A stretch of 33,973 bases of DNA from Urechidicola sp. (GTDB lineage Bacteria > Bacteroidota > Bacteroidia > Flavobacteriales > Flavobacteriaceae), in the NCBI GenBank assembly GCA_028599075.1, contig JAQRMW010000148.1:1-33973 (forward strand). Direction: 5' to 3'. Of this stretch, positions 1 to 9,286 are shown one piece after another. How positions within the stretch are numbered: position 1 is the stretch's first letter; every line of letters begins with the position of its first letter. The notes under the pieces were generated by a model. The model was given only the letters and a program-made list of their open reading frames with translations, searched no databases and had not been told where the DNA came from. Position numbers and translations under genes: made by a program.

Positions 1-53
1 AAGTGTGTACTTTTGTTCATATATCTGTTTTTGTTGTGAAAATTAAGATATAT

Positions 54-96
54 AAAAAAGAGGGAAATCCAACCATGGAAATCCCTCTTTTAAAAA
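54..96 (-). terminator. Rho-independent terminator of the regulator gene
   Basis: Inverted arms AAGAGGGA (58-65) and TCCCTCTT (82-89) enclose a smaller paired core (TCC/GGA) with AA/AA mismatches. Read leftwards on the minus strand, the hairpin is followed by a T-rich run. It sits about 30 bp past the stop of the winged-helix gene and so probably ends the two-gene minus-strand operon. Confidence 0.75.
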
Positions 97-127
97 TGTT
101 TATCGGACACTAATGTTAAAAAAATAG

Positions 128-424
128 TTATTGCTTCTTTATTAATTTTTCGAGTGCATTGATGTGTTTTGTAAATTCTAATTTTCCCAACTTAGAAATG
201 CTGTATTTAGTATTTGGTTTACGGCCAATAAATTGTTTTTCAATAGTAATGTATGTTGCTTTTTCTAGAGATTTTAAATGGCTTGCCAAATTGCCGTCCG
301 TTATACCAAGGAGTTCTTTTAGTGTGCTAAAATCAATAGATTCATTTACCACTAAAGCTGACATAATCCCTAATCTGACTCTATGGTCAAAAGCTTTATT
401 TATATTTTGTAAAATATTTTTCAA
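128..424 (-). CDS. Winged-helix transcriptional regulator (HTH_34-like)
   Basis: This 98-residue protein is built almost entirely of one winged-helix DNA-binding domain. Residues about 14-60 carry the pattern HRVRLGIMSAL, then LKELLGITDGNLASHLKSLE (recognition helix), then a basic wing with GRKPNT. This matches the small MarR/ArsR-like regulators (winged helix domain family PF13601) that Bacteroidota often place beside multi-pass membrane proteins. It has no effector domain. The only start that keeps the conserved AFDHRVRLG region is a TTG at 424, one base after the TAA of the upstream membrane-protein gene, so translation is probably coupled. It likely regulates its own operon; the ligand is unknown. 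Confidence 0.8.
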   Translation of the reverse strand: MKNILQNINKAFDHRVRLGIMSALVVNESIDFSTLKELLGITDGNLASHLKSLEKATYITIEKQFIGRKPNTKYSISKLGKLEFTKHINALEKLIKKQ

Positions 425-425
425 T

Positions 426-1031
426 TTACTTTTTGTCGTATTTCAAATACATAACTGTACCGTAAACAATATGTAAAACTCCAAATCCAAAAGCCCAAAA
501 ATACAAGCCATATCCGATATATTGTGTTGCAACAAGACCTAAAATAATATTTGTAATTCCTAAATATTGTATATCTCCAATTGTATACTTACTTGCGTTA
601 ACACAAGCAAGTCCATAAAAAATTAAAGTAAAAGGAGCTATTAAACCTATTAATCCAGAGTTAAGAACAATTAAACATAATATACCTCCAGTAACTAGCG
701 GAATTAAAAAATTAATTAGTAATCTCTTTGATGTTTGATTCCAGAATTTATCTCCATTTTTTGCAGCTTTTCTATATGATAAAATGATTCCAGTTGTGAT
801 AGATAAAATTATAACGATCATAGCAATAACAATTAATTGCAATTCTATGTATGAATATCGATTGGTAGAAAGATCAAAATTGATAAGTATTTTTCTTGCA
901 AAATATGCACCAATAAGAGCATATATACCAGCTAATATCCCAGATAACCCACTCAATGAAATAAAACGCGATGAACGATTCATCATATTTTTAATTTCTG
1001 ATATGTCTTTTAAATAATTTTCTTCACTCAT
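426..1031 (-). CDS. Multi-pass inner-membrane protein of unknown function
   Basis: This 201-residue protein has a short hydrophilic N-terminus (about 20 residues) and then roughly six hydrophobic segments, for example GILAGIYALIGAYF, IVIAMIVIILSITTGIIL and FLIPLVTGGILCLIVL. No catalytic motif is visible. It is the first gene of a two-gene unit with the winged-helix regulator; its stop lies one base before the regulator's TTG start. Regulator plus membrane protein pairs of this shape are common in Flavobacteriia, but I know of no established function. The ATG start is supported by a good TTG-N19-TAACTTTG promoter 21 bp upstream. Confidence 0.7.
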   Translation of the reverse strand: MSEENYLKDISEIKNMMNRSSRFISLSGLSGILAGIYALIGAYFARKILINFDLSTNRYSYIELQLIVIAMIVIILSITTGIILSYRKAAKNGDKFWNQTSKRLLINFLIPLVTGGILCLIVLNSGLIGLIAPFTLIFYGLACVNASKYTIGDIQYLGITNIILGLVATQYIGYGLYFWAFGFGVLHIVYGTVMYLKYDKK

Positions 1032-1051
1032 AATAAAAGTACTTTGAAATA

Positions 1052-1081
1052 CAAAGTTAATATAATTATTTTGTTAGGCAA
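1052..1081 (-). promoter_or_regulatory. Bacteroidota-type promoter for the membrane protein/regulator unit
   Basis: On the minus strand, TTG (1081-1079), a 19-nt spacer and TAACTTTG (1059-1052) match the TTG-N17-23-TAnnTTTG consensus of the main Bacteroidota sigma factor. The leader to the ATG at 1031 is about 15-20 nt. It interleaves with the divergent promoter at 1071-1098. Confidence 0.65.
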
Positions 1082-1098
1082 ATAAAATTTTACATTTG
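1071..1098 (+). promoter_or_regulatory. Promoter for the DUF1801 gene, very close to its ATG
   Basis: TTG (1071-1073), a 17-nt spacer and TACATTTG (1091-1098) fit the Bacteroidota consensus. Only four bases separate the -7 element from the ATG at 1103, so the predicted transcript start falls at or next to the start codon, which implies a leaderless or nearly leaderless mRNA. Confidence 0.65.
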
Positions 1099-1102
1099 TT
1101 TT

Positions 1103-1480
1103 ATGAATCCAGTTGAAAACTATTTCTTAAATCAAAAAGAACCATATCAATCTTTAATGCTTTATATAAGAGGCGTAATTAAAAGAACTTTGCCAACTAT
1201 AGAAGAGAAGTATAGTTATGGTATTCCTTTTTATCATTTAGAAAAGAAACCTTTGATATATTTAAATGTATTAAAAGGAACTGATTTTTTAGATATTGCT
1301 TTTGTACAAGGAATTAAATTACAAGAGGAGTTTCCAGAATTAAAAGATTATAAAAACAGAAAAAATGTTCGCTCTATACAAGTAAAAAATATGGAAGACT
1401 TTGATGAATTACAATTTGTAGTACTATTAAATGCAGCTGGAGAGCTTTCTTTAAAAAGTAAAAGTACTTGGAATCCATAG
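1103..1480 (+). CDS. DUF1801 (YdhG-like) domain protein
   Basis: This 125-residue cytoplasmic protein has the DUF1801 layout. The N-terminal helix (NPVENYFLNQKEPYQ) is followed by IEEKYSYGIPFY, which resembles the family's conserved ExxxYGxPxF segment. A beta strand region follows, and the C-terminus holds the basic stretch KNRKNVRSIQVK. The length fits a single domain. The biochemical role of the family is not firmly settled. The ATG lies four bases after a strong promoter. It is transcribed alone and faces kdsA convergently, with a dispersed repeat filling the gap. Confidence 0.75.
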   Translation: MNPVENYFLNQKEPYQSLMLYIRGVIKRTLPTIEEKYSYGIPFYHLEKKPLIYLNVLKGTDFLDIAFVQGIKLQEEFPELKDYKNRKNVRSIQVKNMEDFDELQFVVLLNAAGELSLKSKSTWNP

Positions 1481-1482
1481 CA

Positions 1483-1586
1483 GTCATTCTGAGTGGAACG
1501 AAAGAATCTGTTTATACTCTCTAAATGATAATGAGATTGCCACACTTTAGCCTGTCTTGAGCGACAGTCGAAAGGTTAGCGATGAC
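1483..1586. repeat. Dispersed flavobacterial intergenic repeat, copy 1
   Basis: The element opens with GTCATTCTGAG followed by a GAATCT segment (1483-1509) and ends with GCGATGAC (1579-1586), so the outer ends GTCAT and ATGAC are inverted. It fills the gap between the convergent DUF1801 and kdsA stops. The left end resembles the copies at 11661-11721 and 28773-28796. No open reading frame of interest is present. Confidence 0.6.
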
Positions 1587-1592
1587 AAAAAA

Positions 1593-2411
1593 TTACAATT
1601 TATTTACCGTTTTTCGAATCGCTACCAAATTAGTTAGTAAATTTTCTAAATGTGCAAGGTCTAACATATTGGCGCCATCACTTTTTGCATTGGCAGGGTC
1701 AAAATGAGTTTCAATAAACAAACCATCAACGTTATTTACAACACCTGCACGCGCAATGGTTTCAATCATATCTGGGCGACCACCAGTGACACCACTACTT
1801 TGATTAGGTTGTTGCAATGAATGTGTAACATCTAATATTACAGGAGCAAAAGCACGCATTTCAGGAATCCCTCTAAAATCAACAATCATATCTTGATACC
1901 CAAACATAGTACCTCTGTCGGTAATCCACGCTTTTTCGCTACCACTATCTTTCACTTTTTGTACAGCATGTTGCATAGCTGATGGACTCATAAATTGCCC
2001 TTTTTTAAGATTCACAACTTTACCCGTATTTGCAGCTGCAACCACTAAGTCGGTTTGGCGAACTAAGAACGCAGGAATTTGCAACACATCAACATACTCA
2101 GCTGCTTTAATTGCATCAGAAACTTCATGGATATCTGTAACAGTTGGTACATTAAAGGTTTCAGAAACTTTGCGTAAAATTTTTAAGGCTTTTTCATCAC
2201 CAATTCCGGTAAAACTATCAATCCGACTTCGATTAGCTTTTTTAAAACTTCCTTTAAATACATACGGAATTTTTAAAGTATCAGTAATTGAAATTACCTT
2301 TTCTGCAATTCGCATTGCCATATCTTCACTTTCAATTGCGCAAGGACCTGCCAATAAAAAAAAGTTGTTGGCATCTGTGTGTTTTATGTTCGGAATTAGG
2401 TTTAAATCCAT
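1593..2411 (-). CDS. kdsA: 3-deoxy-8-phosphooctulonate synthase
   Basis: The enzyme condenses phosphoenolpyruvate with arabinose 5-phosphate to give Kdo-8-phosphate, the committed step toward the Kdo of the lipopolysaccharide core; it acts in the cytoplasm. At 272 residues it has the usual length for KdsA. Visible family features are LLAGPCAIES near the N-terminus, FKGSFKKANRSR (substrate phosphate-binding region), VTDIHE, and VILDVTHSLQQPN. The C-terminal segment GLFIETHFDPANAKSDG is typical. The ATG start gives the normal N-terminus, and a promoter candidate lies 16-49 bp upstream. No other lipopolysaccharide gene is adjacent. The A2M gene ends only 60 bp upstream on the same strand. Confidence 0.95.
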   Translation of the reverse strand: MDLNLIPNIKHTDANNFFLLAGPCAIESEDMAMRIAEKVISITDTLKIPYVFKGSFKKANRSRIDSFTGIGDEKALKILRKVSETFNVPTVTDIHEVSDAIKAAEYVDVLQIPAFLVRQTDLVVAAANTGKVVNLKKGQFMSPSAMQHAVQKVKDSGSEKAWITDRGTMFGYQDMIVDFRGIPEMRAFAPVILDVTHSLQQPNQSSGVTGGRPDMIETIARAGVVNNVDGLFIETHFDPANAKSDGANMLDLAHLENLLTNLVAIRKTVNKL

Positions 2412-2426
2412 TTGTTAAATTTTTAG

Positions 2427-2460
2427 CAAAAATACGAATTAAATAGTTGAGTAGAGCCAA
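2427..2460 (-). promoter_or_regulatory. Candidate kdsA promoter
   Basis: On the minus strand TTG (2460-2458) and TATTTTTG (2434-2427) are separated by 23 nt, the long end of the accepted spacing. The leader to the kdsA ATG would be about 12 nt. No terminator hairpin was seen between the A2M stop and this site, so read-through from A2M is also possible. Confidence 0.5.
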
Positions 2461-2471
2461 TTCATTTTGTA

Positions 2472-5400
2472 TTACTCTTTTGTAATTTTTACTCTTATAC
2501 CTTCAGAATGGCTACTAAATTCAGGTGAATACATACTCTGTATTGTTGTAATTCCATTACTAAAAACTCCTATATTGTTGACTCTTAAATCATATTCAAA
2601 AACATAAACTCCTTTTGGTAAGCGATCAAAAAAGAAGTTAGTACTTGCATCTTTTGTGCTTTCATAATATCCTAATCCATCTTGATATTTGTATTCAGAC
2701 ATAACATTAATTGGCTCAAAACCAGATGCTCTCATGTCTTTCACATGTATAAATTCCATTGTCCTATCTGTTTTTATTTCAATTCTAACTCTAATCAAAT
2801 CACCTAATTTAAGTTTGGTGTTTGATAATACTTCGGATAATACTTCACCTTTATCAGTATTTTTTTTAAGAAATAATTTCTTAGAAATTTTTAAGGGTGT
2901 TATAGCTGGAGTATTTTTATCTAAATCTTCAAAATATTGCCAATACAAAGCACCCCAGGCAATTCCTTTAGATTTTTTTTCTAAGGCAACAGTAGCCATT
3001 TCAGAAATGATTTCATTTTGGTAGAATGAAGTTTTAAAATAACCAGTTCCAGCCTCAATTTTTGTTTCTTCTAATTCTAAAGGGTTGATGTTTTTATTGC
3101 CTATTTTTATTTCTATAAAATCAGTAACCTCTAGCCAATCAGTTCCTTTTAAGAGTAAAGCATAGACTGCATCTGTAGTTGCTTTTGTTGTTTTCCATCT
3201 ATTTGTTTGCTTGTTTTTTAGCAACCACATTTTTAAATTATCAATAGTTTCTGTATCATTTTCAATTTCTGAAAATACCTCAATCATTAATGATTGTGTT
3301 TCAACAGGAGATTGATACCAATAATAACCTGCAGTATTTTCTTTCCAATACATCCCAAATTCTTCACTAATAATACTGTTTTCTTTTAGTGAGTTTAGAA
3401 TTTTGTTAACGATGTTTACAGCTCCTTTTCTGTGTTGAATTATTGCAATTAACCCTTTAGAGTACAGATTGAATTCTTTCCAAAATTGTTCAGATTGATT
3501 TGTATAATAGTCTGTGGCATTTTGGACTGCATCATCAATTATTATATCATCATAAAAACTTCTCATATATAAATATTGTAGTTGAAAATGGCTGATATTT
3601 TTTTTAGCTAAAAATTCTTTTTGACTTTTTAAACCAATGGAGTCGTTTTTTGAGTTGTGCTTTATTTCAATTGATTCTTTAATTAAATCATTATAGTCTT
3701 CTAAAAATTTATTATCTAAATAATGTACTGATTTTGTAAGGATTTCTTTAAAATTCTCATTATTTACACCTAATTTATTCAAGTGTCCAAAACCAGTTGC
3801 AATATGTTGAGTAATATATCTATTAGGATAATCACTTCCATTAAACCAAGGAAAACCACCATTAGAAAATTGCATTTGTCGTAATTTTCTAATCGTGTTG
3901 TCTGCTTCATATTCCATTTTATTTAAATCAAATAACAATGCAATTCGTTTTTTTTGTTCTGTTTCAGATTGCGCATCACGTAACCAAGGTGTCTCTTGGA
4001 TGATTAATGATTTTAACTCTTGATTCTTTTCTAAATTACTTAATAATGCGTCTGTTGATTTCCATTGATTAAATACTTTTTGAATTCTTGGGTTTGAATT
4101 TGCAATATGTGTAGCTAATGAGTTTGCAAAATATCGGGCAAAGGTTTGTTCTGCACATTCGTATGGGTATTCCATTAAATAGGGCAGTGCTTGGATTGCA
4201 TACCATGCTGGATTTGATGTAATTTCTAAAGTAAGTTTATGATTACTACGAGTTGATGAAGTTGTGTTTTGCAACTTATCTAAAGTAAATGTTTTAGTTT
4301 CATTGCTTTTAATCCACATTGGTAAAGTCTCGGTAACTAACATTCTATTTGATAAAACAGGAAGTACATTTTGTTCGCCATCAGAGAAATCTCCTGCTTT
4401 TGCGATAATTTGATATTGAAGCGCTTGTATTTTGTTTTTAGGAATTGTTAAAGCCCAACTTACATTGGTATTTCCTTTTGCATCAATGCTAAATGATTTT
4501 CGTCTAGAAATATTTCCTAATAAACTATCAACTTCTTTTCCTGTAATTGCATCGGTTAATTGTAATTGCACAACTCCATCAAGATTGTTTTTTGTTAGGT
4601 TTGATATTTTACTAGAAAAAATAATTTCATCTCCTTCTCTTAAAAAACGAGGAGGGTTTGGTAAGACCATCAATTCTTTTTGGGTAACTGAAGAAAGAGT
4701 TTTTATACCAATTTTTACATCTTTAGTATGTGCGAAAAGCTGAAGTTTCCAACGGGTTAAAGCTTCAGGAACAGTAAAATCAAAACTAACATTACCCTTT
4801 TTGTCAGTTCTTAAATGTGGATAGAAGAATGCAGTTTCTTGCAAGTTTTTTCTTACTTGAATCTTTGATAATTCTTTATCTAATTTTGCTTGCCCTTTTT
4901 TTGTAGTAATTTCAATGACGCCATTTGATGCTCTAATACCATATAGAGCTGCCGCAGCTGTACCTTTTAAAATGTTTATGCTAGTTACTTCATCACCAGA
5001 TATGTTAAAGCTTTCAACAGGTACACCATCAACAACATAGAGAGGTTGATTATTACCAGTAATAGAACTTGCACCTCTTAGAACCACTCTAGAAGAACCA
5101 CCAACAACACCAGAACTAGCTGTGACTTGCACACCAGAAATACGACCTGCTAATATTTGTCCCATGTCACTATCTTCAGAAACCTGTTCATAATTAATGG
5201 CTGTAACAGCATAAGTAGAACTTCTTTTTTCAACGCTACGACCAAAACCAGTAACAATAACTTCAGACAAAGCCTCGCTTTCAGGGGTCATCATAACGTC
5301 AATGATATTGTTATTGGAAACTTTTGTTTCAGCTGTAACCATCCCAATAAAGCTAAACTGGAGAACTTCTCCTTTGTTAATTTCCAAAGCATAATTCCCG

Positions 5401-8400
5401 TCAAAATCAGTTTCAGTACCAGTAGTTGTCCCTTTAACAATTACAGAAACACCGGGTAAAGGACCAGATTCATCAGATATGTTTCCATATACATAACCTT
5501 TCTTTTTAGTTAAATCTTTACTAGAAGCAATTGTTGGGCTTAACTTTATTCTCGCAATTTTATTGAGATATTGATTGTTTACCCATCTATTGTTATTAAA
5601 GGTAAAACCAAACCAATCTAGCGCATCGTACTTTTGAGAATAATAAGTAGAATAGTTAAAATATTGATTTTTAATTGTAAAATTTTTGGTTCCAAAACTT
5701 TTGTTACCAGAACTAACCCTGTATGAAGAGTATTGAAATTTGTAATCTGACTCAAAAGACCAATCATGCTTTTTAAATTCATCTAAGGATGCATCATACA
5801 TTGATGCTAACATCTCTGCTGCAAAGCTATTTTTAGCATCATCTTTAATTTTAAAACTCCACGTTTGTTTACTCCCGGGTTGTAACTTATCTCGATATGT
5901 TAATGTTTCAATTGATAAATTATCAGATGGATAGGGCACAATAATATTCACTTGGCCTGATTTAAATGAATTGTAATTTACGTAGTGATATTTAATTGAA
6001 AACCCACCTATATCACCTTTAGTTACAGGAATTTTTATGGTTTTAATTTCGTTATTTAAATGAATAATAGATGTTTTTTTGATTTTATAGTCTTTTTCAA
6101 CAGTCAACGTTATGGTGATATCTTTTGATGCTGAGCCAATTTGTAATATGACTACATCATTAGGTTGATAAGTATTTTTATTGGTATTAATATAAAATAA
6201 TTTATTGTCACTAATTTTATTTTCTGATGAACTAAAGACCTCGAACCGTTGTTCGTCTTTAACCAATTGACTGAATTTATCTTTACATTGAACCACAATA
6301 ATATATTTTCCAGAATTCCAATTTTTGATATTCTTTAAAGCATGAGTTTTAGATTTATCAGTATCAAATGTAGATTCATAAACAAGCATTCCTTTTTTCC
6401 ATTGTTTAATATCATTCTCATTTTTAGTGTATGGGTCATGTGGAAATAAGTATTTAAATTTATTTTCAGTAAACCCTTGAAATTCAGGAGTATCCCAAGG
6501 GCGATTACGTTTAGGGTTATTAGGTGGTTTTAGTTTATAAATTTTAACGGTTCCTTTTGTTGCTACAAATTCATTATTTAAATTGTTAGTAGTAATATCA
6601 AATGAATTTTCAGAGTTAGTTTTATCTATTTTCGAACCTATAATAATATTTGCTGTTAAACTGTGATATCCTACTTTTACTGTGGTTTCTGTACTTCTAG
6701 TTTCTCCATTAATGTCAGTAACATCGGCATAAACTTGGTAGTTAAATGTTGGTTGTTCATCTTTCGAAATATTTAAATCTGGAATTGCCTCAAAAATTAT
6801 TTCATAATTACCACCTGCATCAGTCATTGTTTCTCCATGTGTAACTTCTAATGATTCTGACCGCATATAATCATGAGTATTCCAATAATACCAGCTTGGA
6901 AAATTAGCAGTACGAACTACACGATAAGAAACCTTAGCATCCGTAATATTACTGCCTGCAAAAGCAGTTGCATTACCAAATACTATAATACTATCATTTA
7001 ATTTATAGGTTTCGGTTATTGGTTTGAAATTAGTTTCAAATTTAGGACGCTTGTATTCTTCAACAGAAATGGAGAATTCAGAATCATATGAGAATTCATA
7101 GTCTATGTCATCGTCATCATAAAATTTACTGTCATATTCGTAACTTTCATCAACATAAATAGTGTATTCTCCTGTTAATCCACCAGTGGGCAAAATAAAT
7201 TCTCCAGAAACAGAACCAAATTCGTTTAATTTTAAATCGAGTAATTTTACTTCATCACCATTGGGGTCTTCTAGTAAAACCTCAATATATTCATCAGTAA
7301 ATAAAGTAGTCTTTTCATTAATTTTTTTTAGGGCAATGACTTTAAAATGTACAGTCTGCCCAGGGCGATAGATACTCCTATCAGTAAAAATAAAAGGTTT
7401 TATTTCATAGTAAATATAATCATCTTCATTATAGTCATAATCCTTTCTGTTATAAAAATAGAAATTACCAAAGGTTGCGGTTTCACTGTTATAGTTAACT
7501 GTAGCAACAACATTGTCGTATGATTTTTTGCTTTTGAAAGTGAATTGACCATATTGGTCTGTGATAAAATTTTTGTTTAGAAGGTTATCGTTTGTATATC
7601 TTGGATTATTCTTTAAATTTACTTTTGCCCCTTTAATTGGTTTCCCAGTATTCCTGTCAACAACTTGATAACTATAGGTGCCATCATGATTATTTTCAAT
7701 CAATACCAAATCTGTAACTTGAATAAAACTATAGGCTAAAGATTTTTCAATGTTTATTATATGATTTTGTGGTGTGGCCATAATAAAGTATTCGCCACTA
7801 CTTAATCTTGGTAGGATAACTTCGGTAGTATGTTTGCGAAAATCTTTTTCATCTCTTAAAGCCGAATTCCATTTTTTACTTGGTTTAAGATTGTTGATAT
7901 AAGCTATACGAGTTGAATCATCATTTATTTTTTGCATTTCATAGCGTTCTTTTCTTGAAATCTTAAATGCAGTGAAATATAAATTTTTAGTATTACTATA
8001 ATTTATGAGAAGGCGTGCTGGGGTATTGGTTGGTATAAATTTTTCTGTTGTAATTTTCACTGTTGGTTGAAGAATGCCATTTTTCAAGGCTTCACATTTT
8101 AAAGCGCCGTTTGATTCGGGAAACCTAGTTATTGCTTGATTGCAAACATTTAACACATCATTATACCTATACTGATAGGTTAGACTCTTATTCTTTTTAT
8201 ACTTCTCTGCCTGCTTATTAAATAACATTGCAATTTCATAATCAATTTCAGTAGATATTTTATGGTTCTTATATGTTTCTTTAAGCTCTATTAATGTATT
8301 AAGGTAAATACTGTCCTTATTTTTGACAAGAGCATTCTTATGTACAAATTTTAACCTCTTAATAGTAAGATCTATTAAGGCAGCCGGATTTTTGTCTTTT

Positions 8401-9182
8401 TGATGAAATGCGGTAATATCTTTATAAAGCTTTAGAGTTTGTAATAGCTGAGAAACACTGTCTTTTGACACTATATCTGTAGAGGTAAATAGACTATTAG
8501 GGCCAAGTAATTTAGGCTCTACAATTTCGAATTTGTATGAAGGACTTGGTAAATCCCCCTCGTTATTCTCATAAAAATTTAATGCATTATGCACTATGAA
8601 ATCAAATAATGTAGGTCTAAATTCTTTTGAGTCATAGTACAATTCAAGAATTTCATCATAAACAGTTAAATCAATTTTTTGTAACTCTAAACTATTTTCT
8701 AATGAGTTTTGATAATGTTCACTAATTTCAAAAAATAGCGTTTCTAAATCCCATGTTCTAAAATCTACAGAATCAATTTTTATATCAGTTTTTGTACGTT
8801 GATATATTTTCCACCTCTCTTGTTGATAATATTGCCAATAGATATCTGCTAGAATATATTCAAGTATATTTTTTGTAGGAAATGAACTTTGTGATATTTC
8901 TTCTTTCATGTCATTTACTATTGTTAGCTGAGATTCATCAATCAGGCTTAAAGAAAATTTTGACTTATAAATTAGAGTCTTGATAATTTGTGAGCTATTA
9001 TTGTCATTTTTTGCCTTAAGGTAAATTTTTTTAACTTCTAATAATGCTGATTTGGGTAGAGATGCTAATTCAAATTTATGCACTTTTTCCCAACTAGTTT
9101 TATAATTAGAAGTTGTGCTTTGTGCATTTGATAGTTGAGTAAAAAGAGTCAAAACGATAAATAACTGTAATATATTTTTCAT
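2472..9182 (-). CDS. Giant alpha-2-macroglobulin family protein with inserted carboxypeptidase-regulatory and SusC-like TonB plug domains
   Basis: This 2236-residue exported protein starts with a signal peptide (about residues 1-20, ending SNAQ, no lipobox cysteine). A long N-terminal region leads to a macroglobulin MG2 domain near residue 600, shown by DRSIYRPGQTVHFK. At about residues 1226-1310 comes a carboxypeptidase-like regulatory fold (GPLPGVSVIVKGTTTGTETD). It is followed to about 1430 by a TonB-receptor plug of SusC/RagA type, with EVIVTGFG, PLYVVDGVPVE and RASNGVIEITTKKG, but no beta-barrel follows. The A2M core then resumes, and Cys1676 lies in a CAEQ thioester motif, so covalent trapping of proteases looks intact. 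The usual bacterial partner PbpC is not nearby. The probable role is an envelope-anchored or periplasmic protease trap; the purpose of the plug is unknown. Confidence 0.9.
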   Translation of the reverse strand: MKNILQLFIVLTLFTQLSNAQSTTSNYKTSWEKVHKFELASLPKSALLEVKKIYLKAKNDNNSSQIIKTLIYKSKFSLSLIDESQLTIVNDMKEEISQSSFPTKNILEYILADIYWQYYQQERWKIYQRTKTDIKIDSVDFRTWDLETLFFEISEHYQNSLENSLELQKIDLTVYDEILELYYDSKEFRPTLFDFIVHNALNFYENNEGDLPSPSYKFEIVEPKLLGPNSLFTSTDIVSKDSVSQLLQTLKLYKDITAFHQKDKNPAALIDLTIKRLKFVHKNALVKNKDSIYLNTLIELKETYKNHKISTEIDYEIAMLFNKQAEKYKKNKSLTYQYRYNDVLNVCNQAITRFPESNGALKCEALKNGILQPTVKITTEKFIPTNTPARLLINYSNTKNLYFTAFKISRKERYEMQKINDDSTRIAYINNLKPSKKWNSALRDEKDFRKHTTEVILPRLSSGEYFIMATPQNHIINIEKSLAYSFIQVTDLVLIENNHDGTYSYQVVDRNTGKPIKGAKVNLKNNPRYTNDNLLNKNFITDQYGQFTFKSKKSYDNVVATVNYNSETATFGNFYFYNRKDYDYNEDDYIYYEIKPFIFTDRSIYRPGQTVHFKVIALKKINEKTTLFTDEYIEVLLEDPNGDEVKLLDLKLNEFGSVSGEFILPTGGLTGEYTIYVDESYEYDSKFYDDDDIDYEFSYDSEFSISVEEYKRPKFETNFKPITETYKLNDSIIVFGNATAFAGSNITDAKVSYRVVRTANFPSWYYWNTHDYMRSESLEVTHGETMTDAGGNYEIIFEAIPDLNISKDEQPTFNYQVYADVTDINGETRSTETTVKVGYHSLTANIIIGSKIDKTNSENSFDITTNNLNNEFVATKGTVKIYKLKPPNNPKRNRPWDTPEFQGFTENKFKYLFPHDPYTKNENDIKQWKKGMLVYESTFDTDKSKTHALKNIKNWNSGKYIIVVQCKDKFSQLVKDEQRFEVFSSSENKISDNKLFYINTNKNTYQPNDVVILQIGSASKDITITLTVEKDYKIKKTSIIHLNNEIKTIKIPVTKGDIGGFSIKYHYVNYNSFKSGQVNIIVPYPSDNLSIETLTYRDKLQPGSKQTWSFKIKDDAKNSFAAEMLASMYDASLDEFKKHDWSFESDYKFQYSSYRVSSGNKSFGTKNFTIKNQYFNYSTYYSQKYDALDWFGFTFNNNRWVNNQYLNKIARIKLSPTIASSKDLTKKKGYVYGNISDESGPLPGVSVIVKGTTTGTETDFDGNYALEINKGEVLQFSFIGMVTAETKVSNNNIIDVMMTPESEALSEVIVTGFGRSVEKRSSTYAVTAINYEQVSEDSDMGQILAGRISGVQVTASSGVVGGSSRVVLRGASSITGNNQPLYVVDGVPVESFNISGDEVTSINILKGTAAAALYGIRASNGVIEITTKKGQAKLDKELSKIQVRKNLQETAFFYPHLRTDKKGNVSFDFTVPEALTRWKLQLFAHTKDVKIGIKTLSSVTQKELMVLPNPPRFLREGDEIIFSSKISNLTKNNLDGVVQLQLTDAITGKEVDSLLGNISRRKSFSIDAKGNTNVSWALTIPKNKIQALQYQIIAKAGDFSDGEQNVLPVLSNRMLVTETLPMWIKSNETKTFTLDKLQNTTSSTRSNHKLTLEITSNPAWYAIQALPYLMEYPYECAEQTFARYFANSLATHIANSNPRIQKVFNQWKSTDALLSNLEKNQELKSLIIQETPWLRDAQSETEQKKRIALLFDLNKMEYEADNTIRKLRQMQFSNGGFPWFNGSDYPNRYITQHIATGFGHLNKLGVNNENFKEILTKSVHYLDNKFLEDYNDLIKESIEIKHNSKNDSIGLKSQKEFLAKKNISHFQLQYLYMRSFYDDIIIDDAVQNATDYYTNQSEQFWKEFNLYSKGLIAIIQHRKGAVNIVNKILNSLKENSIISEEFGMYWKENTAGYYWYQSPVETQSLMIEVFSEIENDTETIDNLKMWLLKNKQTNRWKTTKATTDAVYALLLKGTDWLEVTDFIEIKIGNKNINPLELEETKIEAGTGYFKTSFYQNEIISEMATVALEKKSKGIAWGALYWQYFEDLDKNTPAITPLKISKKLFLKKNTDKGEVLSEVLSNTKLKLGDLIRVRIEIKTDRTMEFIHVKDMRASGFEPINVMSEYKYQDGLGYYESTKDASTNFFFDRLPKGVYVFEYDLRVNNIGVFSNGITTIQSMYSPEFSSHSEGIRVKITKE

Positions 9183-9286
9183 AATTTATTAGTTTAGTAG
9201 AGTAAAAGTATCATAACCTTTTTTAATTTTTAATATAAATGAGTGAACAGGTCGTTTGGATGAGGGAAGGAGATTGTAACACGGTT

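Noticed and set aside
784-1017. Plus-strand reading frame within the membrane-protein gene
   Set aside because: It lies antisense to a protein with clear membrane segments. The composition fits a mirror of hydrophobic codons, with no ribosome-binding context.
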